Positions 8,405-19,394 of a DNA stretch of 64,000 bases are shown here, piece after piece (the first letter of the stretch is position 1; each line of letters begins with the position of its first letter). A program made the translations under genes and the position numbers. This DNA comes from JAEYOM01 sp036260935 (lineage in GTDB: Bacteria > Bacillota > Clostridia > Acetivibrionales > DTU013), in the NCBI GenBank assembly GCA_036260935.1, contig DATALQ010000002.1, positions 1-64,000 of the forward strand, given 5' to 3'. The notes under the pieces were generated by a model. The model worked only from the letters and a program-made list of their open reading frames with translations. It ran no database searches and had not been told where the DNA came from.

Positions 8405-10039
8405 TCATTGGGGCGCTTTACCAATCCATTTATCGAGCTGCGTCTGTGTCCTGGCTACTAAATTATCGATACCCAGCGCCTTCATATCGTCTATGAACTT
8501 TGTTACTTCGCCGAAGTCCTTGATCTCCCCCTTCAATAAGCTTGTATCGAATTCTATAATCGCATTGATCCTTTTTTCTGCTGCGTCCTTCAATTTGGAG
8601 TAATCCGGATAGAATGCTCCATGAGGTGGGAGTTCAGTATATCTGTCAATGAAGTCCGAATGGGAGTTTATCCCGGGACCATACGCATCTTTGCGAGGTG
8701 AAGGCTCATATTCGACGTTTCTGAACGCCCGGCTTCCGTCCCAGTTCATATATGTACTGTCAAAATCCACCCCTTGCGGTAATTTCAGATGATTATCCTT
8801 CAGTACATAATCCTCGTTCTCGATACCGTACATCATCAGATAATAATTGTCGCGGTCCTGCTGCACCCAGTCGAGGAAGCGGAGCGCTCTTGCGGTATTT
8901 GACGATGAGGACGGAAATACTAAAGCTCCGGTCTCGTATGATGAGCCCATTGGATTATCTCGCTGCGCTTTTTGTCCGGAATACAGGTTGAAGACCCTTA
9001 ATGGGTTCGATTGTATGAATTCACCGGATTCTGACGGGAGTGACATCCTTTGCGGCTCTTCAGGCAGAGGTTCAAGCTCGCCGAAAAGAACGAACGACGT
9101 TACTTTTGCCGGATCGGCATCAAACTTGAGATATCCTTTTCTATACCATTCGATAAGCTTATTGGCTAATTCAAGGAATTCAGGCGTCTGTTCCCACGCC
9201 TTGATCTTCATCTTTGGGTCGTCCCGTTTATAAACAAGGTTCTGGTATTCGTCCAGAATGGTATAGCCCATAATGCCTGCAAAGAGTTTCATGGAATTAA
9301 CGCCGATTGTTATGATACCTGGGATGAGTTGCGGCTCGTTGTCCTTCACTGCTTTCAGATATGCTTCATATTGGTCGAGATTCGTTATTTTACTGATATT
9401 GTATTTTGTACAAAGCGTATCATCTGCCTTCAAGCAGGAGCAGTATGCGTCAGGGTACAGGGCTGGAATGGCATAAAGTTTACCGTCGACTTTGGCGTAC
9501 TCGAGTTCATCGTGTTTATATCTCGAATAAAGCGCCTGGGCGTTCTCGGGGAAGAGAGCGGTTATGTCCGTAAGCATTCCTTCCTTGGCGAGCGTGGTGA
9601 AATTGGGGAATATTGACTCCGGCTTTGACACGCAGAATGCGTCAAAAGCCAATCCTGAGGCATCGAGCGTCCTCATCACACTAATATACCGCCCATAGTC
9701 GAACCATTTGAAGTCAAGCGAGGCGTTCACTGAGTCTAAAGAACGCTTTTCTATCTCGGCTTTTACCTCAGGCCACCTTTTCGGCTCTTCTCCGGGAAAA
9801 TAGAACTTCAGCGATATGTGTTCCAGCTTCTTGGCGGGCGCCTCATACTTTTGCATGAAGGCTTCGTCCTCATGCTTATCTCCGCCCTGCTCGGAGCTAC
9901 AGCCCGCAGGAAGCAGGAGCAACGTAAATACCATGGAGAAAATAAGCGCGGAGTGTAAAACTATTCGCTTCATAATGCGTGGCGTTAATCTCCCGGAGTA
10001 CAATAACTCGGATTTCATACTCCCGTCCTTCCTGTTCAT
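8405..10039 (-). CDS. Lipoprotein solute-binding protein (LplA/DUF3502-like), paralogue 1
   Basis: A 544-residue extracellular binding protein. After a positively charged start, a hydrophobic signal ends in the lipobox LLLPAGC, so the mature protein would be lipid-anchored. The body resembles family 1 solute-binding proteins of carbohydrate ABC importers, with a C-terminal DUF3502-like region (TQLDKWIG near the end). ATG 10039 is chosen because AAGGAG precedes it; an upstream ATG at 10084 lacks a site. It is strongly similar along its length to the next gene (for example VDGKLYA and TNLDQYEAYLKAVK occur in both), indicating tandem duplication. No permease or ATPase gene is nearby. Confidence 0.85.
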   Translation of the reverse strand: MNRKDGSMKSELLYSGRLTPRIMKRIVLHSALIFSMVFTLLLLPAGCSSEQGGDKHEDEAFMQKYEAPAKKLEHISLKFYFPGEEPKRWPEVKAEIEKRSLDSVNASLDFKWFDYGRYISVMRTLDASGLAFDAFCVSKPESIFPNFTTLAKEGMLTDITALFPENAQALYSRYKHDELEYAKVDGKLYAIPALYPDAYCSCLKADDTLCTKYNISKITNLDQYEAYLKAVKDNEPQLIPGIITIGVNSMKLFAGIMGYTILDEYQNLVYKRDDPKMKIKAWEQTPEFLELANKLIEWYRKGYLKFDADPAKVTSFVLFGELEPLPEEPQRMSLPSESGEFIQSNPLRVFNLYSGQKAQRDNPMGSSYETGALVFPSSSSNTARALRFLDWVQQDRDNYYLMMYGIENEDYVLKDNHLKLPQGVDFDSTYMNWDGSRAFRNVEYEPSPRKDAYGPGINSHSDFIDRYTELPPHGAFYPDYSKLKDAAEKRINAIIEFDTSLLKGEIKDFGEVTKFIDDMKALGIDNLVARTQTQLDKWIGKAPQ

Positions 10040-10117
10040 ACCGGAAACTCCTTGTAAATATCGATAGCTATCTACATATATCAAAATGCTTCATCAACAT
10101 GCCCGGTCAACGAAACA

Positions 10118-10143
10118 ACGCCCTCCTGTCCGGAAGGCGTCTA
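10118..10143 (-). terminator. Terminator after SBP paralogue 2
   Basis: On the minus strand ACGCCTTCC pairs with GGAGGGCGT around a 5-nt loop (one G-T pair), followed by a weak U-rich TGTTTCG. It lies between the stop of the upstream SBP gene and the start of SBP paralogue 1, suggesting that the two are separate transcripts. Confidence 0.5.
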
Positions 10144-10155
10144 TAAAACTGAATT

Positions 10156-11763
10156 CTATTTCTCGTCCAGTTGCTTCTGTATTTCAGCTACCATATTGTC
10201 GGTGCCGAGTTCCTTCATATCGCTTATGTACTTATCGACCTGCCCTGAGTCCTTGATCTTGCCCTGCGCCAATTCGAACTCGAACTTCTGGAGGGCCTGA
10301 CTCCTTTTTGCCGCAATATCCTTCAGTGTTCCGCCGTAATCGGGGTAGAAGGCGCCGTGCGGTGCGTAACCGCTGTATTTGTCAAGGAAATCTATCAGTG
10401 TGTTTATTCCCGGGCCAAAGGCATCTTTGGGAAGCGTCAGGTTATATTCTGCATTTCTGAATGCCCAGTTGCCGTCCCAGTACAGATACGAGCGGTTGTT
10501 GAAATCCTGCCCTGTCGGCAGGCTCGGGTAACCCTCGGCCAGTACGTAATCCTTGTTTTCGATGCCGTAATTCATCAGATAATAGTTGTCGCGGTTCTGC
10601 TGCGCCCAGTCAATGAAGCGGAGCGCCCTTGCTGTATTTGTCGATGAAGCCGGGAACACGAATGATCCGTTCATATAGAAGCTACCCATGGAATTATCGC
10701 GCTGTACCTTTTTTTCGGGATACAGGTAGAATACCTTTAAAGGATTGGACTCCTTTATTTCTCCTGATGCAGTGTTGAAAGTCATTTTCTGAGGTTCTTC
10801 GGACGGCGGGCTCAATTCGCCGTAGAAAACGAACGACGTTACTTTGGATTGATCGACGCTTGCGGCGTCCTGCAGATACCCCTTGCTATACCAGCCTCCT
10901 AGCCTGTTCGAGGCTTCTTTAAATTCCGGAGTCTGCTCCCAGGCTTTTATCGTCATTTTTGGATCGTTCCACTTGTAAACGAGGTTCTGGGATTCATCGA
11001 GAATGACATAGTCGAAAGCCCTGGCGAAGAGCTTCATCGAATTGACCATGTTGGCTATGATCCCGGGTACCAGATCTGGATTGTTATTCTTAACAGCTTT
11101 GAGATATGCTTCGTACTGGTCGAGATTTGTTATATCGGGAATATTGTATTTTTTATGTAGAGCATCGTCGACCATAAGATATGTACAATAAGCAACCGGA
11201 TAAAGCGAAGGCACGGCATAGAGCTTTCCGTCGACCTTTGCAAATTCAAGCTCTTCCTTTGAATATTTCGAATACAGTGATGACGCATTTTCAGGGAAGA
11301 GGGCTGTTATGTCGGCAAGCTTGGATTCTCTGGCAATAGCCGTGAAGTCGGGATAGAAGGAATCCGGCTTTGCGAGGCAGAAGGCGTCGTAGACGTCGCC
11401 TGAAGCTTCGAGCGTTTTCAGCTTGCTCATGTACTGCCCGAATTCGATCCATTTGAAATCAAGAGAGGCGTTTACCGTATCCGTGGTACGCTTTTCGAGC
11501 TCGGCCTTTACATCAGGCCAGCCCTTTGGTTCTGTTCCTGGAAAACAAAACTTCAGTGATGTGTGTTCCAATTTCTCGACGGTTGCTTCATACTTCTGCA
11601 TGAAGGCTTCGTCCTCGCCCTTACCGCTGTTAGAACCGGACGCACAGCCTGCGGGAATCAGAACCAGCGGCAATATCATAACAATTGCCAGCGCTGAGCG
11701 TATATGCTTTCGTAAGCAGATGCGCCGATGTCCTGTTTTCAGGAACGATTTTAACATATTCAT
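10156..11763 (-). CDS. Lipoprotein solute-binding protein (LplA/DUF3502-like), paralogue 2
   Basis: A 535-residue lipoprotein with the lipobox LVLIPAGC after a long basic N-region and hydrophobic segment. Full-length similarity to the preceding paralogue includes KFCFPGTEP versus KFYFPGEEP and shared NLVYKWNDP/NLVYKRDDP stretches. It is presumed to capture a sugar or oligosaccharide outside the cell for an ABC importer encoded elsewhere. The start at 11763 has AAGGAG seven bases upstream; an in-frame ATG at 11799 gives only 12 extra polar residues and has no obvious site. The ligand cannot be read from the sequence. Confidence 0.85.
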   Translation of the reverse strand: MNMLKSFLKTGHRRICLRKHIRSALAIVMILPLVLIPAGCASGSNSGKGEDEAFMQKYEATVEKLEHTSLKFCFPGTEPKGWPDVKAELEKRTTDTVNASLDFKWIEFGQYMSKLKTLEASGDVYDAFCLAKPDSFYPDFTAIARESKLADITALFPENASSLYSKYSKEELEFAKVDGKLYAVPSLYPVAYCTYLMVDDALHKKYNIPDITNLDQYEAYLKAVKNNNPDLVPGIIANMVNSMKLFARAFDYVILDESQNLVYKWNDPKMTIKAWEQTPEFKEASNRLGGWYSKGYLQDAASVDQSKVTSFVFYGELSPPSEEPQKMTFNTASGEIKESNPLKVFYLYPEKKVQRDNSMGSFYMNGSFVFPASSTNTARALRFIDWAQQNRDNYYLMNYGIENKDYVLAEGYPSLPTGQDFNNRSYLYWDGNWAFRNAEYNLTLPKDAFGPGINTLIDFLDKYSGYAPHGAFYPDYGGTLKDIAAKRSQALQKFEFELAQGKIKDSGQVDKYISDMKELGTDNMVAEIQKQLDEK

Positions 11764-11928
11764 TTTTTGCTCCTTGTACTTTTGTTCTTTTGTTTTCATA
11801 ATGCTTGATTAACATAACCTTACAGTGTATCATTTGCTATATATGACACATTTTACATTATAATATTACCGGTTAAATTTGAATTTTTTGTTAACAAATA
11901 ATAAATATTTGGTAAAAGAGGTACTCGT

Positions 11929-12603
11929 ATGTCAGATTCGAATCGGAAATACTGGAACGAGCAATTCAAGATACTTCAGGATACATGGCCCAAACCCGAC
12001 AACTTCAGCGGCTGCATAAGCATTTGCCTGGAGCTTCACGGCATGGTACATTCCAGGACTCCGGAGCAGGCTGTGCCCGTTTCGTTCGAGGATGAGCTGT
12101 GGACTGTCTTGACAGAAGAGGCTTTCAGAAAGCTACACCATGGAGACCAGTCGATTGCATGGAAACTCTGGCATTCCGGCAGGATAGAGGATATGACCAT
12201 GAATGTGTTGATCGCAGGCGCAGGTCAGGTCATAGATGAAGATGACCGGTATCGGAAGCTTAACGTAAAAGCCCGGGATACGGGCAATGCAATGAACGAG
12301 GATGAAATAGCTGAAATGAGCGGTTCGATCGATATCGAGGCGCTAAAGTCATATCGCAATGAGGTTGCCGGACGTACAAGAAAAATTATCCGATCCCTGA
12401 AGCCTCAGGATCTTAAGCTGAAGGTAGATGCAGCAAGGCTTGACAGCCTTATGGCAGACGGTTCGCTTGTACCCGGCGCCCGGGGAATATACGATTACTG
12501 GAAAAAGAAAACTTATGCAGGTTTGCTTCTGATGCCTGCGACGCGTCATCTGCTCGTTCATTTGAATGAATCGATGCGGCTTGTACCGGCTTCGCCGAGG
12601 TGA
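11929..12603 (+). CDS. DinB-like protein, unknown function
   Basis: A 224-residue cytoplasmic protein starting at ATG 11929 with AGAGGT upstream. Histidines in ELHGMVHS near residue 40 and the C-terminal helix PATRHLLVHLNESMRL resemble the metal-binding helical bundle of DinB/YfiT-like proteins, which often act as thiol-dependent or metal-dependent transferases. The match is weak and based only on helix pattern and His placement. It is monocistronic: 165 bp beyond the divergent SBP gene and 158 bp before a glycosyltransferase gene. Confidence 0.5.
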   Translation: MSDSNRKYWNEQFKILQDTWPKPDNFSGCISICLELHGMVHSRTPEQAVPVSFEDELWTVLTEEAFRKLHHGDQSIAWKLWHSGRIEDMTMNVLIAGAGQVIDEDDRYRKLNVKARDTGNAMNEDEIAEMSGSIDIEALKSYRNEVAGRTRKIIRSLKPQDLKLKVDAARLDSLMADGSLVPGARGIYDYWKKKTYAGLLLMPATRHLLVHLNESMRLVPASPR

Positions 12604-12761
12604 ATCGCAAGCCAATCACGGACGTTCGATGCATCTGTGGATTTTTCAATTAGGTTGTATAAACCATGGATAAGTTATATAATAATAAAGAAATAACTTA
12701 ATACTAGGTCATAATTATCCGACTATGGCTTTATTACAATTTATTTTTGGGGGAATAACTC

Positions 12762-13949
12762 ATGTTGCTTTTGTATATATCCCTTTCAGTCGGAGCTCTG
12801 TTCATCCTGTTCTGGTGTGCTCAGCTCTTGTTTCTGAATCTTCACTTAAGATGGACGAATCATATTATACAATCGGACAATGAGGATGCCAAAACTGGCG
12901 TCAGTATCATACACCCAATCAAAGACGTCGATTTCGAGCTGGAACGTAATCTGGAATCCTGGTTCAGACAGAATTATAGCGGTCCGATACAGCATATTTT
13001 CAGCTTCCAGTCCATGGACGACCCGGCGATACCGATAGTGAAATCAATAATTGAAGAACACCCGAACATTGACTGCGAAATTACGATAAACCCTGTTATT
13101 CCGGGACTTAACGGCAAAAGCTCCAACATGGTAAACGGGATGAAGCTGGCAAAATACGATATAGTCATGTTCGGCGACAGCGATATAAGGATAAGGCAGG
13201 ATTTCATAATAAAGATGGTCCGCCCACTTAAAAACGAAAAAGTCGGGATTACGACCTGCGGACAGATCAATATCGGGGGCAGGGATTTCTGGACGCGTTT
13301 CTTCACGTTCACTCAGAATACCGAGACCGATTTCACTTGGGCATTCCTGACGAAGCTCGGAGTGGATGTCGGCGCTACTGGCGCGGCCTTTGCGATGAGA
13401 AAAAAATTGCTGCTCGAGGTAGGCGGTCTTGAGGCCTTCGGAGGCTCGCTGCTGGAGGATCTGCACCTTGGCAATACTCTCTACAAGATGGGATATAAAC
13501 TCATACTCGGGCCTTTCCTCGAATGCCACGTAAACAGGCTTGCCAAGGAGAAATCCTTCAATTACGCGCGGCGTATAGGTATCGGCATCAAGGCTCACAT
13601 CGCAACTGAGCTTCCGATGTTTATAGCGATGTTTTTCTGGTACTGGCTGATACTTCTGCTGGGCCTTGCGTTCAGGGATACCTTCGTGATTTATCTGTCG
13701 CTTATTTTCATGGGATTGAGGGTCATTCACGGAGTTTTTATGAGAGTCATAACCAGGAACGGCATTGTACTTACCGATTTTGTCACACCGCTGTTTTTCG
13801 ACCTGTTTGCGACCTTCTATCTGATATTCTCGATAAGCAATCCTTACGTCACATGGAGAGGTATAAGGTATGAGGTGAAGAAGGGCGGCTATATAGAGGA
13901 AGTGGATTATGAAAGCGACAACCTCGGTGAAGAGGAAGTAAAGGTTTAG
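12762..13949 (+). CDS. GT21-like glycosyltransferase (ceramide glucosyltransferase-like)
   Basis: A 395-residue membrane glycosyltransferase. An N-terminal TM helix (about residues 3-25) is followed by a GT-A catalytic domain with HPIKDVD, the DxD-like FGDSDIRIR, the third acidic motif LLEDLHLG and an R-rich NYARRIGIG near the usual QxxRW position. Two or three TM helices follow (about 285-365). This order is that of the GT21 ceramide glucosyltransferase/HpnI-like family, which puts a sugar on a lipid acceptor at the inner membrane face. GGGGGAA precedes ATG 12762. The acceptor is unknown; sphingolipids are not implied by the family name in this group of bacteria. Confidence 0.75.
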   Translation: MLLLYISLSVGALFILFWCAQLLFLNLHLRWTNHIIQSDNEDAKTGVSIIHPIKDVDFELERNLESWFRQNYSGPIQHIFSFQSMDDPAIPIVKSIIEEHPNIDCEITINPVIPGLNGKSSNMVNGMKLAKYDIVMFGDSDIRIRQDFIIKMVRPLKNEKVGITTCGQINIGGRDFWTRFFTFTQNTETDFTWAFLTKLGVDVGATGAAFAMRKKLLLEVGGLEAFGGSLLEDLHLGNTLYKMGYKLILGPFLECHVNRLAKEKSFNYARRIGIGIKAHIATELPMFIAMFFWYWLILLLGLAFRDTFVIYLSLIFMGLRVIHGVFMRVITRNGIVLTDFVTPLFFDLFATFYLIFSISNPYVTWRGIRYEVKKGGYIEEVDYESDNLGEEEVKV

Positions 13950-14017
13950 GTGAAACAGGCCTTGACCGGCAGATTGAAGACTAATATGACTGGAATAGCT
14001 TGAATGGCTGTAATGAA

Positions 14018-14045
14018 AAAGGAACTCTGTACTCAGAGTTCCTTT
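14018..14045. terminator. Bidirectional terminator overlapping a gene end
   Basis: AAAGGAACTCTG (14018-14029) pairs with CAGAGTTCCTTT (14034-14045) around TACT. The stem lies between convergent genes and contains the last codons and stop of the acyltransferase gene, so the same bases serve both as coding sequence and as terminator. Confidence 0.8.
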
Positions 14046-15160
14046 CTGTATATTCTGTAGGTTTTATAATGCTGAGCGCCGGTACCTTCTATATCAGCTC
14101 GCATCCGCAGATTGGTTTCGCCTATGGTTGAGGCCTCGCCGGACGTAAACCCCTTTTTGACCGCATTGTTGAAGGCGGTATAATAGAGTGCATACGACAC
14201 TCCCTTGCTTCTGAATTCCGGTACGACGAACATCACGAACATGCGTGCTGTCGAGATCTTGTGCTTGTACCACAGGTATTTCAGAGCTCCAAGGGGTGTT
14301 ATCCTTCCGTTTAAATGAATGAGCACCTGATTGTAATCCGGAAGTGCTATGCCGAAACCGATGGCCTCGTCCCCGTGACGCGCAATAGGTATTATCTCGG
14401 GTTCCGCTAGAGGGACTAACCTTTTGGCCATATCCCTGACCTCTTCGAGGGTCGGGGGAACCAGGTCCGGCCATTCATCCGGCATCGCCTTGTCCATGAC
14501 CTGTTTTATGGCCCTGACCTCGCCTTCGATGTCTTTGAGATTCAGCGTGTCCACCCGGAAATCATAGCGCTTCTGGGCGTATTCTATTACCTTTCCGGGA
14601 TCCTTCTGGAAGGTGTTTGCTTTATCCATATAATAGGCAAAAACGTCATAATCCTTGACGAAACCGTAGTTCTCGATAAGCTCCGTATAATAGGATGGGT
14701 TGTAGGAGTTCATCAGCACCGGAGGCCTGTCGAAGCAGTCCACCAGTAATCCCTTGTTTTCATCTCCGTCCGTACCCGTAACTGCGCAGGGGCCGCATAT
14801 GAAATCCGCACCGCTGCGTTTTGCCCATTCTGTGGCAGCCTCGAACAGGGAATGTGCTGTTTCATCATCGTTTATTGTTTCGAACATGGAAAAGAAGGCC
14901 ATGTTCATATGCTTCTTCTGATTGAGGTTGGTATCGATACCGGCATATATCCTTCCGACGGGTTCACCGTCAACACATGCCAGGAAAAGCTGATGTATTA
15001 TTTTCTGGAGTGCGGGATTCTTAACCGGATCCAGCGATTTTTTGATATCGCTTAAAAGCGGCGGTACCCAGTTCTTATCGTTTTTGTATATTTTCCAGGG
15101 GAGTATCAGGAACTGCTTCATTTCTGCCTTGGTTACGACGGGTTTTATGTCGGGCTTCAT
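14033..15160 (-). CDS. YghO-like GNAT-superfamily acyltransferase
   Basis: A 375-residue protein resembling the YghO family of acyl-CoA N-acyltransferase-fold proteins. Its N-terminal part carries WKIYKNDKNWVPPL and the central FICGPCAVTGTDGDENKGLLVDCFDRPPVLMN region typical of that family (the part after GPC is quoted only to show position); the C-terminal half has the GNAT-like VPEFRSKGVSYALYYTAF acetyl-CoA loop. AGGAGG stands six bases before ATG 15160. It is convergent with the GT21-like gene. The acceptor is unknown; a lipid or amine role is inference from its neighbour only. Confidence 0.7.
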   Translation of the reverse strand: MKPDIKPVVTKAEMKQFLILPWKIYKNDKNWVPPLLSDIKKSLDPVKNPALQKIIHQLFLACVDGEPVGRIYAGIDTNLNQKKHMNMAFFSMFETINDDETAHSLFEAATEWAKRSGADFICGPCAVTGTDGDENKGLLVDCFDRPPVLMNSYNPSYYTELIENYGFVKDYDVFAYYMDKANTFQKDPGKVIEYAQKRYDFRVDTLNLKDIEGEVRAIKQVMDKAMPDEWPDLVPPTLEEVRDMAKRLVPLAEPEIIPIARHGDEAIGFGIALPDYNQVLIHLNGRITPLGALKYLWYKHKISTARMFVMFVVPEFRSKGVSYALYYTAFNNAVKKGFTSGEASTIGETNLRMRADIEGTGAQHYKTYRIYRKEL

Positions 15161-15366
15161 CTGTCATCCTCCTAGATTTCCCAATATTCTTTATCATTAT
15201 ATCATCAAGACTTTTTACCCGCAATCGAGGTATATTGACTGTGATAAAAAAAGCTGATAATGTAGACTTAGTGTATTTTAATATTTTACAGTATTAAAGC
15301 GTGAATGTACAAACGGGCAAATGAGCCTGCCTGTATGTTTTCACAGTACACCGGGGAGTGGAGCAT

Positions 15367-15663
15367 ATGAATTCGAAAATCAAGGACCAATTGACTGACG
15401 GTTTGTTTGAGGCAATATTACTTTTAGAAAACTCCGAAGAGTGTTATAATTTCTTCGAAGATATCTGTACCGTATCAGAAATAAAGGCAATGGCCCAGAG
15501 ACTTGAAGTGGCAAAAATGCTGAAAGCAGGGTATACTTATATGGATATCAGCGAAAAAACCGGCGCCAGCACAGCCACCATCAGCAGAGTCAACCGCTGT
15601 CTGAATTACGGCGAGGACGGCTACAAAACTGTGCTCGAAAGGCTTGAAAAGAAAGGGAGATAG
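15367..15663 (+). CDS. yerC: YerC/TrpR-like DNA-binding protein
   Basis: A 98-residue protein of the TrpR-superfamily YerC/YecD type: an N-terminal helical part (DGLFEAILLLENSEECYNFF), then a helix-turn-helix containing YMDISEKTGASTATISRVNR. Members are small dimeric regulators; targets here are unknown. ATG 15367 follows GGGGAGTGGAG; a GTG at 15358 would add three residues. It overlaps closely with the next small gene, whose ribosome-binding site lies in its last codons, so the two are probably translationally coupled, and secA follows. Confidence 0.85.
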   Translation: MNSKIKDQLTDGLFEAILLLENSEECYNFFEDICTVSEIKAMAQRLEVAKMLKAGYTYMDISEKTGASTATISRVNRCLNYGEDGYKTVLERLEKKGR

Positions 15664-15665
15664 GT

Positions 15666-16067
15666 TTGTTCAGGAGTCTTCTGATAGGCTTTCTGATATT
15701 GTCGGCGCTTACGTCAAAGGGCGCTGGAGCTCAGATCGTCAATGCAAACTTGAATATATCGGCAGACATGCTGCTGGAATTCTTCAACAGCGTATCGGCC
15801 CAGACGGCTAAAAACGCGGAAATTTCTCCCGCGAAGGCTGAAAGGGGCCTGCTTTCCTATGCTCTTTCGGATAACAAGGCCGTAATTCCTTTCCGGGCGA
15901 TGTCCCCTAGAAACAATGCTTTTACCTGGTATGATCCAATAGATAAGTCTATCTTCAGGGCAGTTTCCTGGGAAATATACCCCGGTCAGATCTTGTATTA
16001 CCGAAGCGGAGTGTTTTCACACGTTTCGGGTCTGTCACCTCCATACGCCGGAGATGCTATACTCTAG
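15666..16067 (+). CDS. Small secreted protein, unknown
   Basis: A 133-residue protein predicted from TTG 15666, whose AGAAAGGGAGATAGG site overlaps the yerC stop. An N-terminal signal-like segment (about residues 1-22, ending near GAGAQ) precedes a polar region with no motif that I recognise; Trp and Tyr are clustered near the C-terminus (AFTWYDP, WEIYPGQILYY). It is placed between yerC and secA and is likely co-transcribed with yerC. The non-ATG start and lack of a recognised family make this a moderate call. Confidence 0.5.
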   Translation: MFRSLLIGFLILSALTSKGAGAQIVNANLNISADMLLEFFNSVSAQTAKNAEISPAKAERGLLSYALSDNKAVIPFRAMSPRNNAFTWYDPIDKSIFRAVSWEIYPGQILYYRSGVFSHVSGLSPPYAGDAIL

Positions 16068-16119
16068 GCTTTATCCGTATTCCGGGGATTCCTGCTCCGA
16101 CCAATTAACAATTTATGGA

Positions 16120-16160
16120 GGACGTTTAGCGCCAATGGCGCGAATTTCCTTAAAACGTCC
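16120..16160 (+). promoter_or_regulatory. Double hairpin in the secA leader
   Basis: GGACGTTT (16120-16127) pairs with AAACGTCC (16153-16160), enclosing GCGCC/GGCGC (16129-16133/16137-16141). The outer arm ends five bases before the GGAGG of secA, and a second GGAGG (16117-16121) overlaps its start. It could modulate secA translation; no U tract follows, so it is not a typical terminator. Confidence 0.45.
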
Positions 16161-16174
16161 AAATGGAGGCAATT

Positions 16175-18940
<2,766 letters not shown>

Positions 18941-19046
18941 GACGACGGCTTGTAGTTTGAATAGAAATATTTAGTTGACTGAATTTATACAGAGCGGTTG
19001 TGCTGCAGTTGTGCGGTTGTTTGATATTGCATGAGTTTTGCGAACT

Positions 19047-19202
19047 AGAGCATATTGATGAGGCATAGTTAAGGGCAAATCACTGTTTGAGCGACGCCAA
19101 GCGGCGAAATATACAATGCTACGCATTTTGTTTCGCCTGTAAGTATTTGCGAAGCAAATACTATTGTTTGATTTGCCACCCAAGGCCGAATCTATATGCT
19201 CT
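19047..19202. repeat. Nested inverted-repeat element between secA and folC
   Basis: The 454-bp gap from 18941 to 19394 has no credible gene, but contains nested inverted repeats: AGAGCATAT (19047-19055)/ATATGCTCT (19194-19202), GGCAAATCA (19074-19082)/TGATTTGCC (19169-19177), GGCGAAA (19103-19109)/TTTCGCC (19131-19137) and GTATTTGC/GCAAATAC (19143-19150/19154-19161). It looks like a small MITE-type or structured-RNA element. The left edge TTTTGCGAACTAGAG recurs at 32925-32939. Confidence 0.55.
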
Positions 19203-19394
19203 GTGAACAAAACTCCGCAATAGAAATCAATCACACAACTAGCAGCAATGTAGCAGGATAACCGCAGATATGCTGATATATTGAATGCGTGAAACTAAGA
19301 GACGATTGGCAAATGACCAATTTCACGACCGGCAAACAACGACTTAACAATAAACACAACCGGAGCTAACATAATTACGCAAGAAGGAATGGAC

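Noticed and set aside
18960..19240. 87-residue minus-strand frame between secA and folC
   Set aside because: It runs through the nested inverted repeats, lacks a ribosome-binding site and has no recognisable composition of a real protein.
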